Assembly (NCBI RefSeq): GCF_020379485.1
Contig: NC_063452.1
Location: 54,279,377-54,343,376 of the forward strand
DNA length: 64,000 bases
Source of the DNA: Brassica napus
Taxonomy: Eukaryota; Streptophyta; Magnoliopsida; Brassicales; Brassicaceae
Direction of reading: 5' to 3'
In this document: positions 11,185-21,744 of the stretch, one piece after another
Position numbering within the stretch: the stretch's first letter is position 1
How the letters are laid out: every line of letters starts with the position of its first letter
The notes under the pieces: generated by a model
What the model was told of the DNA's origin: nothing
Database searches by the model: none
What the model saw: the letters and a program-made list of their open reading frames with translations, nothing else
Made by a program: the position numbers and the translations under genes

Positions 11185-11825
11185 TATTAATAATGACGGG
11201 AATCTCTATATAGTTTTTTGTTGTTCATGAATCAATAGATGAATGGATTGTATTTTTTTTATTAAATATATTTTTTTATTAAAAAACCCGACTTGGGCAA
11301 GTGATTGCTTTTTTTTAATTCTTTTTCTTTTCTTGCATGCTTATTGTTATTATGCTACGTGGCAATTACGATCAAATTTTAATCTGGCTAAAATTAAATT
11401 GATATTTCTGTAAACCCTGATTACGGTATTTATTATTTTGAATATATTTCTTGATCTCCATCACACAAGTAATTAGTGAAATTCTAGAAAAAAACTTACT
11501 CAGAATATATACACGTTAACCCAATATAAAGTAAATTTATATTTGAGTGAAGCAAAATGTTTGACATTTCTGAACAACGTAGGACCCTCGTCTAGTGATT
11601 ATTACCTTTAGTTGTTATTTTCATAGTTGTTTACATTATTAACAAACCAATGAAATAGCTGGCAACAACACAAATAATAGGATTAAAAAGATTATATATC
11701 ACTAAAATATAAATGCAGTTCATAGCCAGCAATCGAAAATGGCGTTTTACACAAACAAACCAGATAATAGCAAAGAACACAAAGGATTAAAGATTATATA
11801 TCAGTAACACATTTGAAAAAGATAT

Positions 11826-12503
11826 TTAGGATTGTGCAACTGCAGCATCGTCAATGGAACGAAGAACTTGGTTTGCAAAATAGCGAACATCAACATCAGG
11901 ATCTTCGTTCAGGTCCACCAAACGCTGACGTATTGTTTTCTCCACCACCTACAATTTTTTTGATACAAACAAAGCTCAACAACCTGCATTATATATTCGA
12001 TGCAATTGTGTTATATGTTTAATCTCTCATCTTACTGAATGGTCGACTATGGAGATGAGGGATTGCATAAGTTTTGCAACATTGAGTTTGACGTTTGGAA
12101 CTCTGCAAAGATATGCACAACACGTCAAAACTAAGATGTTTTCTTGAAGAAGTTAGCCAAAGTCATCTCTATTGTTATCACCTGTCTTTTGATGCCTCAG
12201 CCACCACAGGAAGAAAATTAGAGCATGTAATTTCAGATCCCATTACAGGAGCCATGAGAGATATTGCTCGTAGAACCATCATCATATGTAGATAGTGCGG
12301 ATTTGTGACCATGTCCAATACCTGTTTACAATGAAAGAACAAAAAAAAAGGTCAATAGATGGAACATTATCTATGCAGCCCAAAGAATACCGATGATAAT
12401 AAGATCAAACTTCTGGAACCAAGTGTTGCATTGCCCACTCAGGACCAAACTCTTCTGCAAAGCGCTTTAGGTTGTTTGCTGCAGCTTCACGGATAGAGTA
12501 GAC
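11826..12503 (-). pseudogene. Captured 3' exons of a PP2A 65-kDa regulatory (scaffold) subunit A gene
   Basis: Four exons with intact-looking splice sites are recognisable on the minus strand: 12503-12411, 12321-12182, 12102-12036 and 11948-11826 with a stop. They encode the C-terminal HEAT repeats of the PP2A scaffold: REAAANNLKRFAEEFGPEWA, then ISLMAPVMGSEITCSNFLPV, then VPNVKLNVAKLMQSL, then DLNEDPDVDVRYFANQVL near the C-terminus. Family members (Arabidopsis RCN1/PP2AA) have about 587 residues; only roughly the last 150 are here. The rest of the gene is missing and no start is present. Introns are retained, which implies capture at the DNA level rather than a retrocopy. Confidence 0.85.
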
Positions 12504-13121
12504 CTGAAAGAGGAGAGAGGAGAACAACGTCAACATCCAGAATCACAAGTGGATGATTAATTAATACCAACATCAAAGGATCTAAGGTAAAACTTGTCTT
12601 GCAGCCATTGCATGCAATGGGCTCCAAGCTAGTATACCGTCAACGAAATTTTTAAAATGGGATTACCATCGTTTTCCACACCTTAGTAAGTTCATCATGT
12701 GTGAAATAGCAGGCAGCAGCAACAGCAGCATGTGTTTATGAAAAGGATGGAGGAATCTAAACCTGTTGACGAGAAGCTCCTTTTCACTGATCATGTACTC
12801 ATCTTCATGTTCTGTTCCTTTTTAAAGTGAATCAGCAACCTATGTCATGTTGGCGAATCCGGATCAAGAAACACTCATGTCCACAGAAAAAATCTTAACA
12901 ACTAATTCAATATGTAAATAACCATTCCACTGACCTTCCCAAACAACACCTTCCACACGGTGCTGTGGACAAAAGAAAAAATCCCTTGGAACTTATTCAT
13001 TAAATTGATTGTAAATCATTTGCATAAGTACACGGTGCTGTTAAAGAAAAAAATAAAAACATCAATATTCTGTAAAAACAAACACCTGAAGACAAGATGA
13101 AACAGATTTATAGACGGACCT

Positions 13122-13196
13122 CAGCAGACGGACCTCTGCGGTGTTAGAGCATCGCCCGGCTCTCAGGTCGGCAAGTAGCGTGTACGTAGGCACCAT
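13122..13196 (-). pseudogene. RPA-like OB-fold N-terminal fragment
   Basis: The minus strand from the ATG at 13196 reads M-V-P-T-Y then TLLADLRAGRCSNTAEVRLL, which resembles the first beta strands of the RPA1-like (DUF223) proteins common near Brassicaceae Helitrons. The similarity fades after about 25 codons. It supports the view that the surrounding element is a Helitron. Confidence 0.5.
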
Positions 13197-13815
13197 CGGA
13201 ATTGCTTGTTATGGAAATAATTGATGTTGGAAATCGTTTGTGAAGTCATTTGCGTTGTACTCAACATCGAAGAAATGAGAGACATTTATAGGGGAAGTTC
13301 AAACCAGTTACGATGGAAAACAAAGACGTATTTTGTTCGATTAACATGGGCGGAGTGGATTAATTGAGGAAAACTCAGAGTAGAGAAAGGATTTATGGAT
13401 CGGGAGGCGTTACAGAGTTCGGATCGACGGTTTGGTTTCGTGAATTCGGTGAGGTCGCTTCTGGAAGAAGAAGTCGACGATCAACCCTAAGCAACTTTGA
13501 TTCTCTAATGGGCCAAATGTACGGGCCAAACCAATTTCATTAAATTAAAGCCCAGCTATCTATAACACTAAAAGTCAGACGGAACGGAAGGAAAAAAACG
13601 CGAGGGCCTGGTTAGGCGACACGTGTCGGCAATTGCCCCTCTTTCCATGCTGATGTGGCGCAAGAGGAAGGGTGCAAAGCCTCCTTTATTAGTATAGATA
13701 TATAGATATTAATTAATAGATAATAGAGTTTATACAATAGACATGTGACATATTTGTTATCTATGGTAACTTAATAAATAAATAAAAAAGAGGAAAGTAT
13801 ACAAAAGGACATCTG

Positions 13816-15075
13816 AGTTCGTCCTAGGAAACTCTCTCAGCCTGCTTCCCGAGGAGCAGCGGTTAGGATAAATCTCCTTTATTCCAGATTCGCCGTTCAA
13901 TTCTCTCTCTTCTAAAGTTGTCTTGTTCCACCTCCATGGTCCTGATGTGCTTCTCCTCTTTCGCGCTTTAGCATTATTCTCGTCGCCGTGTAATCCTTCA
14001 TGTTAGTTTTCTTCTGACATCTGCCCTTCGGAACTTCCAGATCTGGCTCTGTGTAGCCCTCATATTGAAGCTCCTTCTCCCGGCTGCCCTCCAGACCTTC
14101 TAGACATCGTATTTTTCATAGCTCTTTTCTGTTTCTTCGACACTTTCTCCAGACCATCTTTTCAAACTTTTACCCAGATCTCAACTCTGAAGCCTCCATC
14201 GAGGATGGCGACAAAGAATGATGGTGGTGGTGGTCTCCATGTGTCTGCTATTGACACTTTCTTCACCTAAGGGCTTACATCTCATGTGGTATATAGGTTT
14301 CTATTTGGGTGTGTCGACTGGCCTTCAATCAGTTTTTGTTTCGATCTCCATGCTATTCCTCCTCATAAGGTCCTTCATGTTCATCTATCTCTTTATTTTC
14401 CACCTATTGTGCTATTGTATAATGGTTTAGGCAGCTATTTGTGTAGGCGAAGTTAGAGTTGAGGTTCATGACTTTAGTTGGTGATGTACCAATGGGCTTA
14501 GTTCATTTGGTTATACTTTTGCGACCTTTAATAGTATTTATATCGCTTTGGTGTGATCTCCTGCAGTATGCAGTTCTTTTTACGGGTTCTATTCCGGCTG
14601 TTGGTGTTGTTGTCTTATATCTCTCTTCTTTGTGGCAGGTAGAAGAGAAACTCATTGTCATCTTTAGCCCGATGAATATGGATGTGGCGGGTTATGATTT
14701 CCCGCTTGTCCCTCGTTTAAATCAGTCTCTTTTCCTGATATTTTCTCTTAGATGGAATGAATTGAATGAACAAGCGTCGTTGGTATTGCAAGGATCTTCC
14801 TCCCATCTGACGCTTTTCTCTGCGTATGGTGCAGTGTGTATGGTCCTATGGGTTACACTAGATGCGATCTCTCAAGAGGCTTATGATGTTGTTATGATAT
14901 GATTTCATATGGGGATTTTTATAACCTATATCGTCATTTTATCCCTTATATTATCGTTGTTATTGTTTGTTTGGCTCTCAATAGTTCTTCACTTCTTTGT
15001 ATCTTTCTTTTTCTCTGATGAAATTTAAACATGTTTAAGATTAATACAAGTATGGATTGATAAAAAAATGAGGCA
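13816..15075 (+). repeat. Degenerate T/C-rich dispersed repeat, possibly LINE-derived
   Basis: This stretch has no convincing protein. Its style (T/C-rich, a 'gaggatggc' start-like segment, T-rich run and 'gatgaaatttaaac' near the end, then an A-rich tail near 15060) resembles the 5640-6480 segment of the duplicated block and the LINE tail at the window start. The 147-codon open frame at 14459-14902 looks accidental. Confidence 0.35.
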
Positions 15076-15498
15076 AAATGAAAAAAAAATGTTTCACATC
15101 CATATTTTTTATAGGGCTTTTTGCAAGATTGACTCAAAACTCAAAGTCAATCCTAAAACTAACTCATGCTTTTCTTGGATTTTTCTTTTGTCCTATTCAC
15201 CCCACAAGTTCATATAATTCACGAAAATGCCATCAAATTTATTATTTTTTTCCGAAAATGACATTTTTACTCTCTCACCCTCATCATCTGCAAGTAATTA
15301 CAAGATTGTCATTGTCATCAATACCCCAACCACCATGAACAACCAATTTGAAGCTCTTAATGCACCTAAAATCGATTTACACTCTCTCTTTCTCACTTGT
15401 TATGAACTAAAAACAACATCTCTTTAACTTTGCCTCCATATTCATCCAAAAAACTCAAGCTTTTGATTCAAATTTTTTTTTATGGTTGATAGAGCCAT

Positions 15499-16270
15499 TC
15501 AAGCATACCATTCAAGCCAATCAGCGAGCTCCTTCAACTTCTTCTTGTCAATTGGTGCAAAAGGATTATAGCCTGGATAAAGCTTTTTGTTTGGAATGAT
15601 CACTTTGGCCGTACTGTTTGTCGTATAAGGAGATTGTTGTGAGGCAGCAAGTTTTCTTGTTCGATCACTCTTTGCACGGCAAAATGCCAAAGCAGCATCC
15701 CTCTTTTCCAGATATCTAGCATCCTCCTTCTGTAAATCCGAAACAGTGGATTGATTTTTGTCTAATAGAACAAGGCTCGGTTCTGGAGCTTTATCTTTCG
15801 AGGAACTAGTATCTGCGGGAACATCTGGACCTTTATCCTCCGGCAAGCTCTTCCTTCCCGCGTTTGTCCCATTAACACTTTCACTCTGCAATATACAAGA
15901 TGGGTTTATACAATAATAATCAAAGATCCATTTCAAACAATAATAACCAATGACTTTGTCCAAAGATCCATTTCATACACTATAAACAAAGCACACATGT
16001 TCTGACATACAAGAAACAAAGCAAATGCAACTTTTCAGTTCTTATTCTTAAGACTTTGTCTAGTCAACCATCTCAAAACAATCAAAGACTTGTAATTAAG
16101 TCAACCACCTCAAAACAATCAAAGACTTATAATTAAGTCGTCTGGCAAGTTTTCCAGCTGGAAGACTTTGCAGACGACTTAATTATAAGTCTTCCAAGAC
16201 TTCCAGTAGAACATTTTAAAGCAGACCTGGAAATTCGGAGAAGATATAGTCGCCTTCGACATAGCGGTTA
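15499..16270 (-). pseudogene. Ulp1-protease-associated transposon protein fragment (KI-MULE-like)
   Basis: The minus-strand frame (stop near 15499; main exon about 15885-15507) has a Ser/Pro/Asp-rich linker and ends in a segment rich in Lys and Leu (PGYNPFAPIDKKKLKELADW). In Brassicaceae that motif precedes the Ulp1/SENP cysteine-protease domain in proteins of Kaonashi-type MULEs. The protease domain itself, with its His-Asp-Cys triad, is absent, and the frame stops three residues after ADWLEW. It is therefore a truncated remnant. The identification is from memory of the family. Confidence 0.5.
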
Positions 16271-17130
16271 TATATCTGCAAAAATAGACGTGAAAAAAGA
16301 ACGAGTGTATAAATTAATAGAGACAACGTTTTATGTTCATCTTTTCCTCAATCAATCACTCGACAGTAAGAGATATAACTTACCGGCGGCAGAGTTCAAC
16401 GAGACGCCTCTGAGAGAATGGGCGCTAGGGTTTCCTCTCAGATCTTATATAGAGGAAGCGGCTGTGAGAACGGTGGTGAGAACGACGGTGATAACGGCGG
16501 AGAGATGACCAGCGGTGAGAACGATGGATTAGAGAGAATCGATGGAAATCGCCTTTGAGAGAAACGGCGTTAGGTTTTCTGAATTTCGCGAAACAATGAA
16601 GAAAAAAAAACACCTTATATATGTCCGGTAAATAATCCGGTTAGGTTTAAAAGTACATTGAAAAATTAAAGGTTCGGTCCGGTTTGGACGACTTACTAGT
16701 AAGTCGTCTGTTGAATACTATACATTCCTAGACCCTAAATTTAACCCCTAAACTAAATTTACTAAATTAACTAACTAACCACGTTATAAAGCCGTAGTTA
16801 TACTTAAATAGTGTTTACTATACACAGAAATAAACACACTTAGGTCAATTTTAAAGTTTTCAAAAAAACATTTATGCATTCCAAAATCTAACCCTAAGAA
16901 CACATACAATACTACAACATATGTTGGCAAAACCTAAACCAAAGAATATCATGACTCACTACTTTCACTCATCTATGTTGAAAACAATTAACTTTTGTTA
17001 TATCTTAATTTATATCTCTTAAAACATATGTTAATTACATGATTTCATTTTTTCGCTTATCAAAATATTTTTTACAAATTTTTTAAATTATTTCTAGGTA
17101 GAACTAGTCCAGACGACTTAGACGACTTAC
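16131..17130. repeat. Cluster of AGACGACTTA / TAAGTCGTCT inverted motifs
   Basis: Inverted arms AATTAAGTCGTCTG and CAGACGACTTAATT lie at 16131-16144 and 16171-16184. A perfect 22-bp palindrome centred on ACTAGT lies at 16687-16708. Two head-to-tail copies of the motif lie at about 17111-17130. The rest is AT-rich sequence with no gene; the 72-codon frames at 16290-16613 look accidental. The cluster may be subterminal repeats of the neighbouring MULE remnant. Confidence 0.7.
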
Positions 17131-17726
17131 GGGGTTAGAAACGTAAAAAAAATTTGGTTTTTTTGTTTGTTCACAAATGGCTGGTTGTAATTTCAATAGC
17201 CTTTTAAGTTATTTTTGCATTTGATTCAAGTTTAGATTTACTTTTGCATTTGAAATCAAGTTGTGAGTCATAATTGGCATTTTTTCCTTTTTTATATCCT
17301 AAAATACAAAAATTTATTAAATAAGATATTTACTACTTTTTGTTGATGTAGTAGCTTTATAAATTAGTGTAAAGCATGCCTGAAAACTATAGATAAAATT
17401 TAAGTGGTAAATTAGTTTTATAGTCCAACCAATCACTCGTTTTCTTATTGAATATAGAGAAGTGCTGCTTTATAGATTAGAATGAATGTGTTGACAAAAA
17501 AAATTAGAATGAATGTATCTATCTGCAGAATTCATTGTTATAGTTTTCTAAATTTCAAGAAATGAGAAATTCCCCGAATATTCTTCCTAATGGTCATACA
17601 AACATTTTATTAAATAATTGATTCGATATTACGATTTAGGTGACTTGATTTTGTTGAATTTTGCTGGCTTGTCCATGAAAATTCTCCCGGCAATTACGTC
17701 AAACAATTCACTTATCTCAAGAAAAA
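17131..17726. other. AT-rich intergenic, no gene seen
   Basis: AT-rich sequence between the MULE remnant and the DUF538 gene. No open frame of interest and no repeat terminus recognised. Confidence 0.6.
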
Positions 17727-17735
17727 CTATATAAA
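17727..17735 (+). promoter_or_regulatory. TATA box of the DUF538 gene
   Basis: CTATATAAAA lies about 125 bp before the chosen ATG at 17857, a plausible position given a leader of about 90-100 bases rich in CT. Confidence 0.55.
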
Positions 17736-17856
17736 AACAAAAATGAAGAGCCAAATTAAATCCCAAATACATAAACACGAACGCAGCTTAAACAATCAAC
17801 GAACACTTCTCACAACTCACAAGTCTCTCCTTTCTTCTCTATCATCTCAACAAAGC

Positions 17857-19004
17857 ATGGCCCTTTACCGCTTCTCTCTCACCCTCCTCTTCTCTCTCGC
17901 CCTCCTCACCACGCCCACCCTTTCCCTTTACGAACCTGACCCGGATTCGGATTCGATCTCCTCCACCGTCTACGAGCTCCTCCCCAAGTACGGCCTCCCG
18001 AGCGGTCTCCTACCCGACTCCGTCACCAACTTCACCCTCTCCGACGACGGCAGATTCGTCGTCTACCTATCCAAGCCCTGCACCATTGAGTTCGACTACC
18101 TCGTCTACTACGAGAAGACCATATCCGGACGAATCGGTTACGGCTCCATCACCGAGCTCGAGGGTATTCAGGTGAAGCGGTTCTTTCTTTGGTTCGACGT
18201 CGATGAGATCAAGGTCGATCTGCCTCCCAACGATTCGATCTACTTCAAGGTTGGGATTATCAACAAGAAGCTCGATATTGACCAGTTCAAGACTGTTCAT
18301 TCGTGTGGGGATGATGGTGTTTCTGGATCTTGTGGAGATTCTTGGATGAGTTTTCTCCAGGTAAGAAAAAGAAAGTTGGTTTCTTGCGGTTCTGGGTTTT
18401 TGGATTTGATCTCAAAGTTGTGAACTTTCTGGTGGTTTGGATGATCGAGATAGCAATCAAAGGGTTTCTAAATTTAGATGGCAGCTCAAATTAGCTTTTT
18501 GTAGTTTTGGGGGTTTAGGGTTCTAGAGGATGTATTGGTTAAGGATTTTTGTGGGAGATACTGATTAGATTCTGGAATCTCTGAGTTTTTGTGGATCTTA
18601 AACTTGAACCTATTATTAATACGTTTGACCATTTATTGTTGGATGTGTAGAATGTTTGTTTCCTCTTAACTTTAAGTGCTTGGGATTGTATATGACCAAC
18701 ATGTAAAGTTTTCATGGGCGTCTTGGAATAGGAATTTAAAAGTTATCTGCTTAAAGATTGTGCTTTCGCATTGTAGGAGAAAATTGAAATTACTAGTTTT
18801 TAATACTCTGGTTGGTTCTCGTTTGTTCTTTTAGTTCATATTGGTAGCTTAATGGCTAACTGATAAACGTGAAATGTTGTTTGTAAGAATGCTATTCACA
18901 AGCCTTGGATACTTTTCAAACCATACATGCACTAACCCAAGTTTTTTTTGTTTGAGCAGATTCCAGAAATGATGAATGAAGCTGAGATGCTGATTACCGA
19001 GTAA
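17857..19004 (+). CDS. DUF538 family secreted protein
   Basis: Two exons, 17857-18360 and 18960-19004, join in phase 0 to give about 182 residues, normal for the family. The upstream in-frame ATG at 17743 was rejected: its first 38 residues are basic and unlike a signal, whereas from 17857 the protein starts MALYRFSLTLLFSLALLTTP, a clear signal peptide. The body (YELLPKYGLPSGLLPDSVTN, then GSITELEGIQVKRFFLWFDV) is the DUF538 signature, a plant-specific beta-rich fold of unsettled role. Exon 2 encodes only IPEMMNEAEMLITE. It corresponds by sequence and position to Arabidopsis At5g19860. The reading frame is intact. Confidence 0.9.
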
Positions 19005-19689
19005 ACTAGTCTCAACAATCTACCACAACACCACGAAGATGGGAGTTTAGTGTCAGTCAACTTTGTACAAATACGTTCGGTACTCTAGACAAGTCTTTAT
19101 AAAGATTTGGTAATGAAATGTCAAAATATTTCCTTCATGTAAAAGTCTTGTTAAAACTCTGTTCCACGAACATGATGTATCCATAACTACATGAACTAAA
19201 TGTTCCTTGGTACGATCCTCACCAGTCACCACTAAAGTAGACTTTCATTGTTCAAGTTCCCTACTGCTCTAGTAGTTATATCATGTATATAGCATAACTG
19301 AGTGAAAGGTGCATTCTATAAGCTGATACATCAATTCAAATATAATCATTAGAAAGAGAACTAAGAACACGTAGGAGTCCTAAACCATCTATCTATACAA
19401 AGATAAATTTTATCATTTCTCCATCGCCGGTTGCTTGAACTCCTGATTTCTCCGAGTCTCTTTCCTTCAAGTTACAAGACGACAACAAATACAACCTCAC
19501 GGTGCTCGTCTTGTTTGTCTTTGCCTTTGCTTTGTTGTTTTGAAAATAAATATCTCAAAGACTTCTCCCTGAGTTTGACTGGCTAGTATTCAACGGCCAT
19601 TTCCCATCTTACGGACCCAATTCTTGTTTCATGTTTTCTTCTTTTGCTCTGTTTCTTAGCGAAAGTATTGATCTTGCTGTTTGGAAGTA
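19005..19689. other. Intergenic: DUF538 3' region and RbcX leader
   Basis: This holds the 3' UTR of the DUF538 gene and the upstream region of the RbcX locus. No other gene or repeat was recognised. Confidence 0.5.
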
Positions 19690-20809
19690 ATGGTCGGTGC
19701 TTTGTTTGTTGTTGGCTCGTCGGTTATGGATTCACCAAACGGTCCATGTTTATGTCTAGATGCTCACGCAAGGAGCTCTCGAAACAAGAAGAAGATCCTT
19801 GGCAGCAGTGCGGGAAGCTCCTTCACTGGTTCAGTCATTGTTTTCAGGCTTTCTTCTAAGCGCGTACCAAGGATTGCGACTCGAAGGAGCAAAAGAAGGC
19901 TCTTGATTGTCAATGAGGACGTTGCTGGGAACTACAATGATACTTTCGGAGATGTTAAAACGGTGAGAAAGATTGTTTTTGAGAGATCATTTCGGAGATA
20001 TTAGGATTAGATTAACAAAAACACTTTGGAGATCATTTTTGGCTTGTGGTCTTATGTGTCTCCTTTGTTTTACAATAGTTACGTCGTATCAAACAGACCA
20101 ACCGATGGCAAACGTTTCCTCCGCACCCTCGGCAAGGTAGATCAAGTTTAGTTTATATCTTCTCTTAAGCCTAGTTGAAGAAGTTTATCTGCTCAAACTT
20201 TAGCTATGAGTCTACTATGTACAGTTTGAATGTATCTGTGATGAGTTTGTAGAGAGCAGTTTAGTAAGGGCTGATTTGCTAGAAAGGTTTGGATGAGCCT
20301 TAGTAGGGTTGAGAGATCTTCTTTCATAGACTTGTTTATTATCATAATCAGACTCTGAGCTGTGATAGAACTCTGTTTGATTCAGCATATTTAGAGCTTC
20401 ACATGAAATATATCAACATGGCAAGGAAGTGCACTTTTTGTGTTTATCTGAGAGCATAATCATATACTCTTTTGTTTATCTTGTCTAAAACCACTTTGTA
20501 GGAGAGTCAGGAGCTTGCAGAAAGAGTAATGATCACGCGTCTCCACTTGCCATGCAAGTGGATCAAGGTAAAACCAACCTCTAAATCTCCCTCCTTGTTT
20601 GAGTTATGTTTTTCTTAAATCTGCCATGGGAACCAGAAGAGACTCAACATCAAAGGCTTTGTTGCTTGTAGAAATGCGACCATGGGAAGATATACCAAGA
20701 TATAACAGATGAGAACTTGGCTTTGATGCGTGAACGACTAATGGAGACTGTGATATGGCCAATTCCGATGATTCAACCTGAAGAAGAAATGTCACACCAC
20801 AGCATTTAG
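19690..20809 (+). pseudogene. RBCX2: RbcX-type Rubisco assembly chaperone, central exon missing
   Basis: RbcX is a plastid homodimeric chaperone that clamps the C-terminus of the Rubisco large subunit. The ATG at 19690 (MVGALFVVGSSVMDSPNG) starts a transit-peptide-like exon ending NEDVAGNYNDTFGDVKT at 19962. Later exons fit the family: 20077-20136 (SNRPTDGKRFLRTLGK), 20502-20567 (ESQELAERVMITRLHL) and 20672-20809 (KCDHGKIYQDITDENLALMR). The segment that should follow FGDVK, about 31 residues forming the first helices and peptide groove (QL...YEMNPPQYTWFYN in the family), is absent: only 114 bp separate the two exons. Joining them directly shifts the frame. LHLPCKW replaces the usual LHLYGKW. 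Probably a fractionated, non-functional copy. Confidence 0.8.
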
Positions 20810-20907
20810 GAACATGAGTCTTTTTAGTTTGATTTACATTGTGTGTGTATGTATATATGTGTAAAGGTTCTCAGTCAGTCTCTTAATCTCACATCAACAC
20901 TTTTTAC

Positions 20908-21575
20908 GGGGTGATTGGTTGAAGTTTATCTCTCTATTTTAGTTTTATTTATTTTTAAATCACTAAATGTTACTAATTATGTTGTACCTTTACTTTTAAA
21001 AATTAAGTCTACATCAAGTTTTTATTTAGTTTTACCAATCATGCTTTAACTTTATTTTTAAAGTTGCAAAAAAAAAAAAAAAGCTAAACTTTTTCTTATG
21101 TGTTTTAGGCAAAAACCTTACATCTTCTTTTTATAGGCTCTAAAATCTGTAAATGAAAAAAAAATATCTATAATATCAAATAAATTATATAATCATAATA
21201 AAAACTTTTATAATATTTTAATTTTGAATTTGAGTGTTTTTAAATTATTAAGATATTTAAATAATATAAATATTATATACATATCACATTTTAAATTACA
21301 ATTTTTTTTGATAATTTATTAAAAAATATTAATATAAATTATTTTAATTGATATAAAATAATAATTTTATATATACAACACATATTTTATATATTTTATT
21401 TTAAAATATCTACAGCCTACAGTTTACCGCTATAACAAATTTAACTACAACAAAAGTCTCTGCAGAAAAAAATCTACAGTAACAACTTTACAGCTACAAC
21501 CAATTTATCTACAGGTAAACATCTACGGCTAAATTTTTACATGACGAAAATCTACAGGTAAACCAATCATCACCC
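20908..21575. mobile_element. hAT-like MITE with GGGTGATTGGTT ends
   Basis: An AT-rich 668-bp stretch begins GGGGTGATTGGTT and ends with a near-inverse, AACCAATCATCACCC. It lies between the RbcX remnant and the alpha/beta hydrolase. No coding capacity. The family placement is a guess from the terminal sequence. Confidence 0.6.
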
Positions 21576-21744
21576 AATATATATGATGAAAATATTAAAA
21601 CAAAACTCTTACATGACGTCAAATGACGTAAGGGAAATGCGGTTGGTCCAAAGCGTGACACTTGGCCTTCTTACAACTCCAAAACCGTTTTAAGAGCAAA
21701 AAGATATCTATGTTTATTCTCACTGTTTCAACCTGAAACCAGTA

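Larger units (their letters stand above)
10934..13698 (-). mobile_element. Helitron-like element carrying PP2A-A exons
   Basis: The minus-strand 5' end at 13698 reads A|TCTATACTAATAAAGGAGGC, closely matching the 5' end of the Helitron at 43101. Towards the other end lies a perfect hairpin (CCGCGC-AA-GCGCGG, 10940-10953) followed by AA and CTGG (CTRR type). The spacer after the hairpin is unusually short and the following base is G, not T, so the 3' end is less certain. Inside are PP2A scaffold exons (11826-12503) and a short RPA-like piece (13122-13196), all in the element's own orientation. Confidence 0.6.

Noticed and set aside
14218..14902. 70- and 147-codon frames that could be membrane proteins
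   Set aside because: Same low-complexity T-rich composition, no recognisable domain, no splice structure and location in a degenerate repeat.
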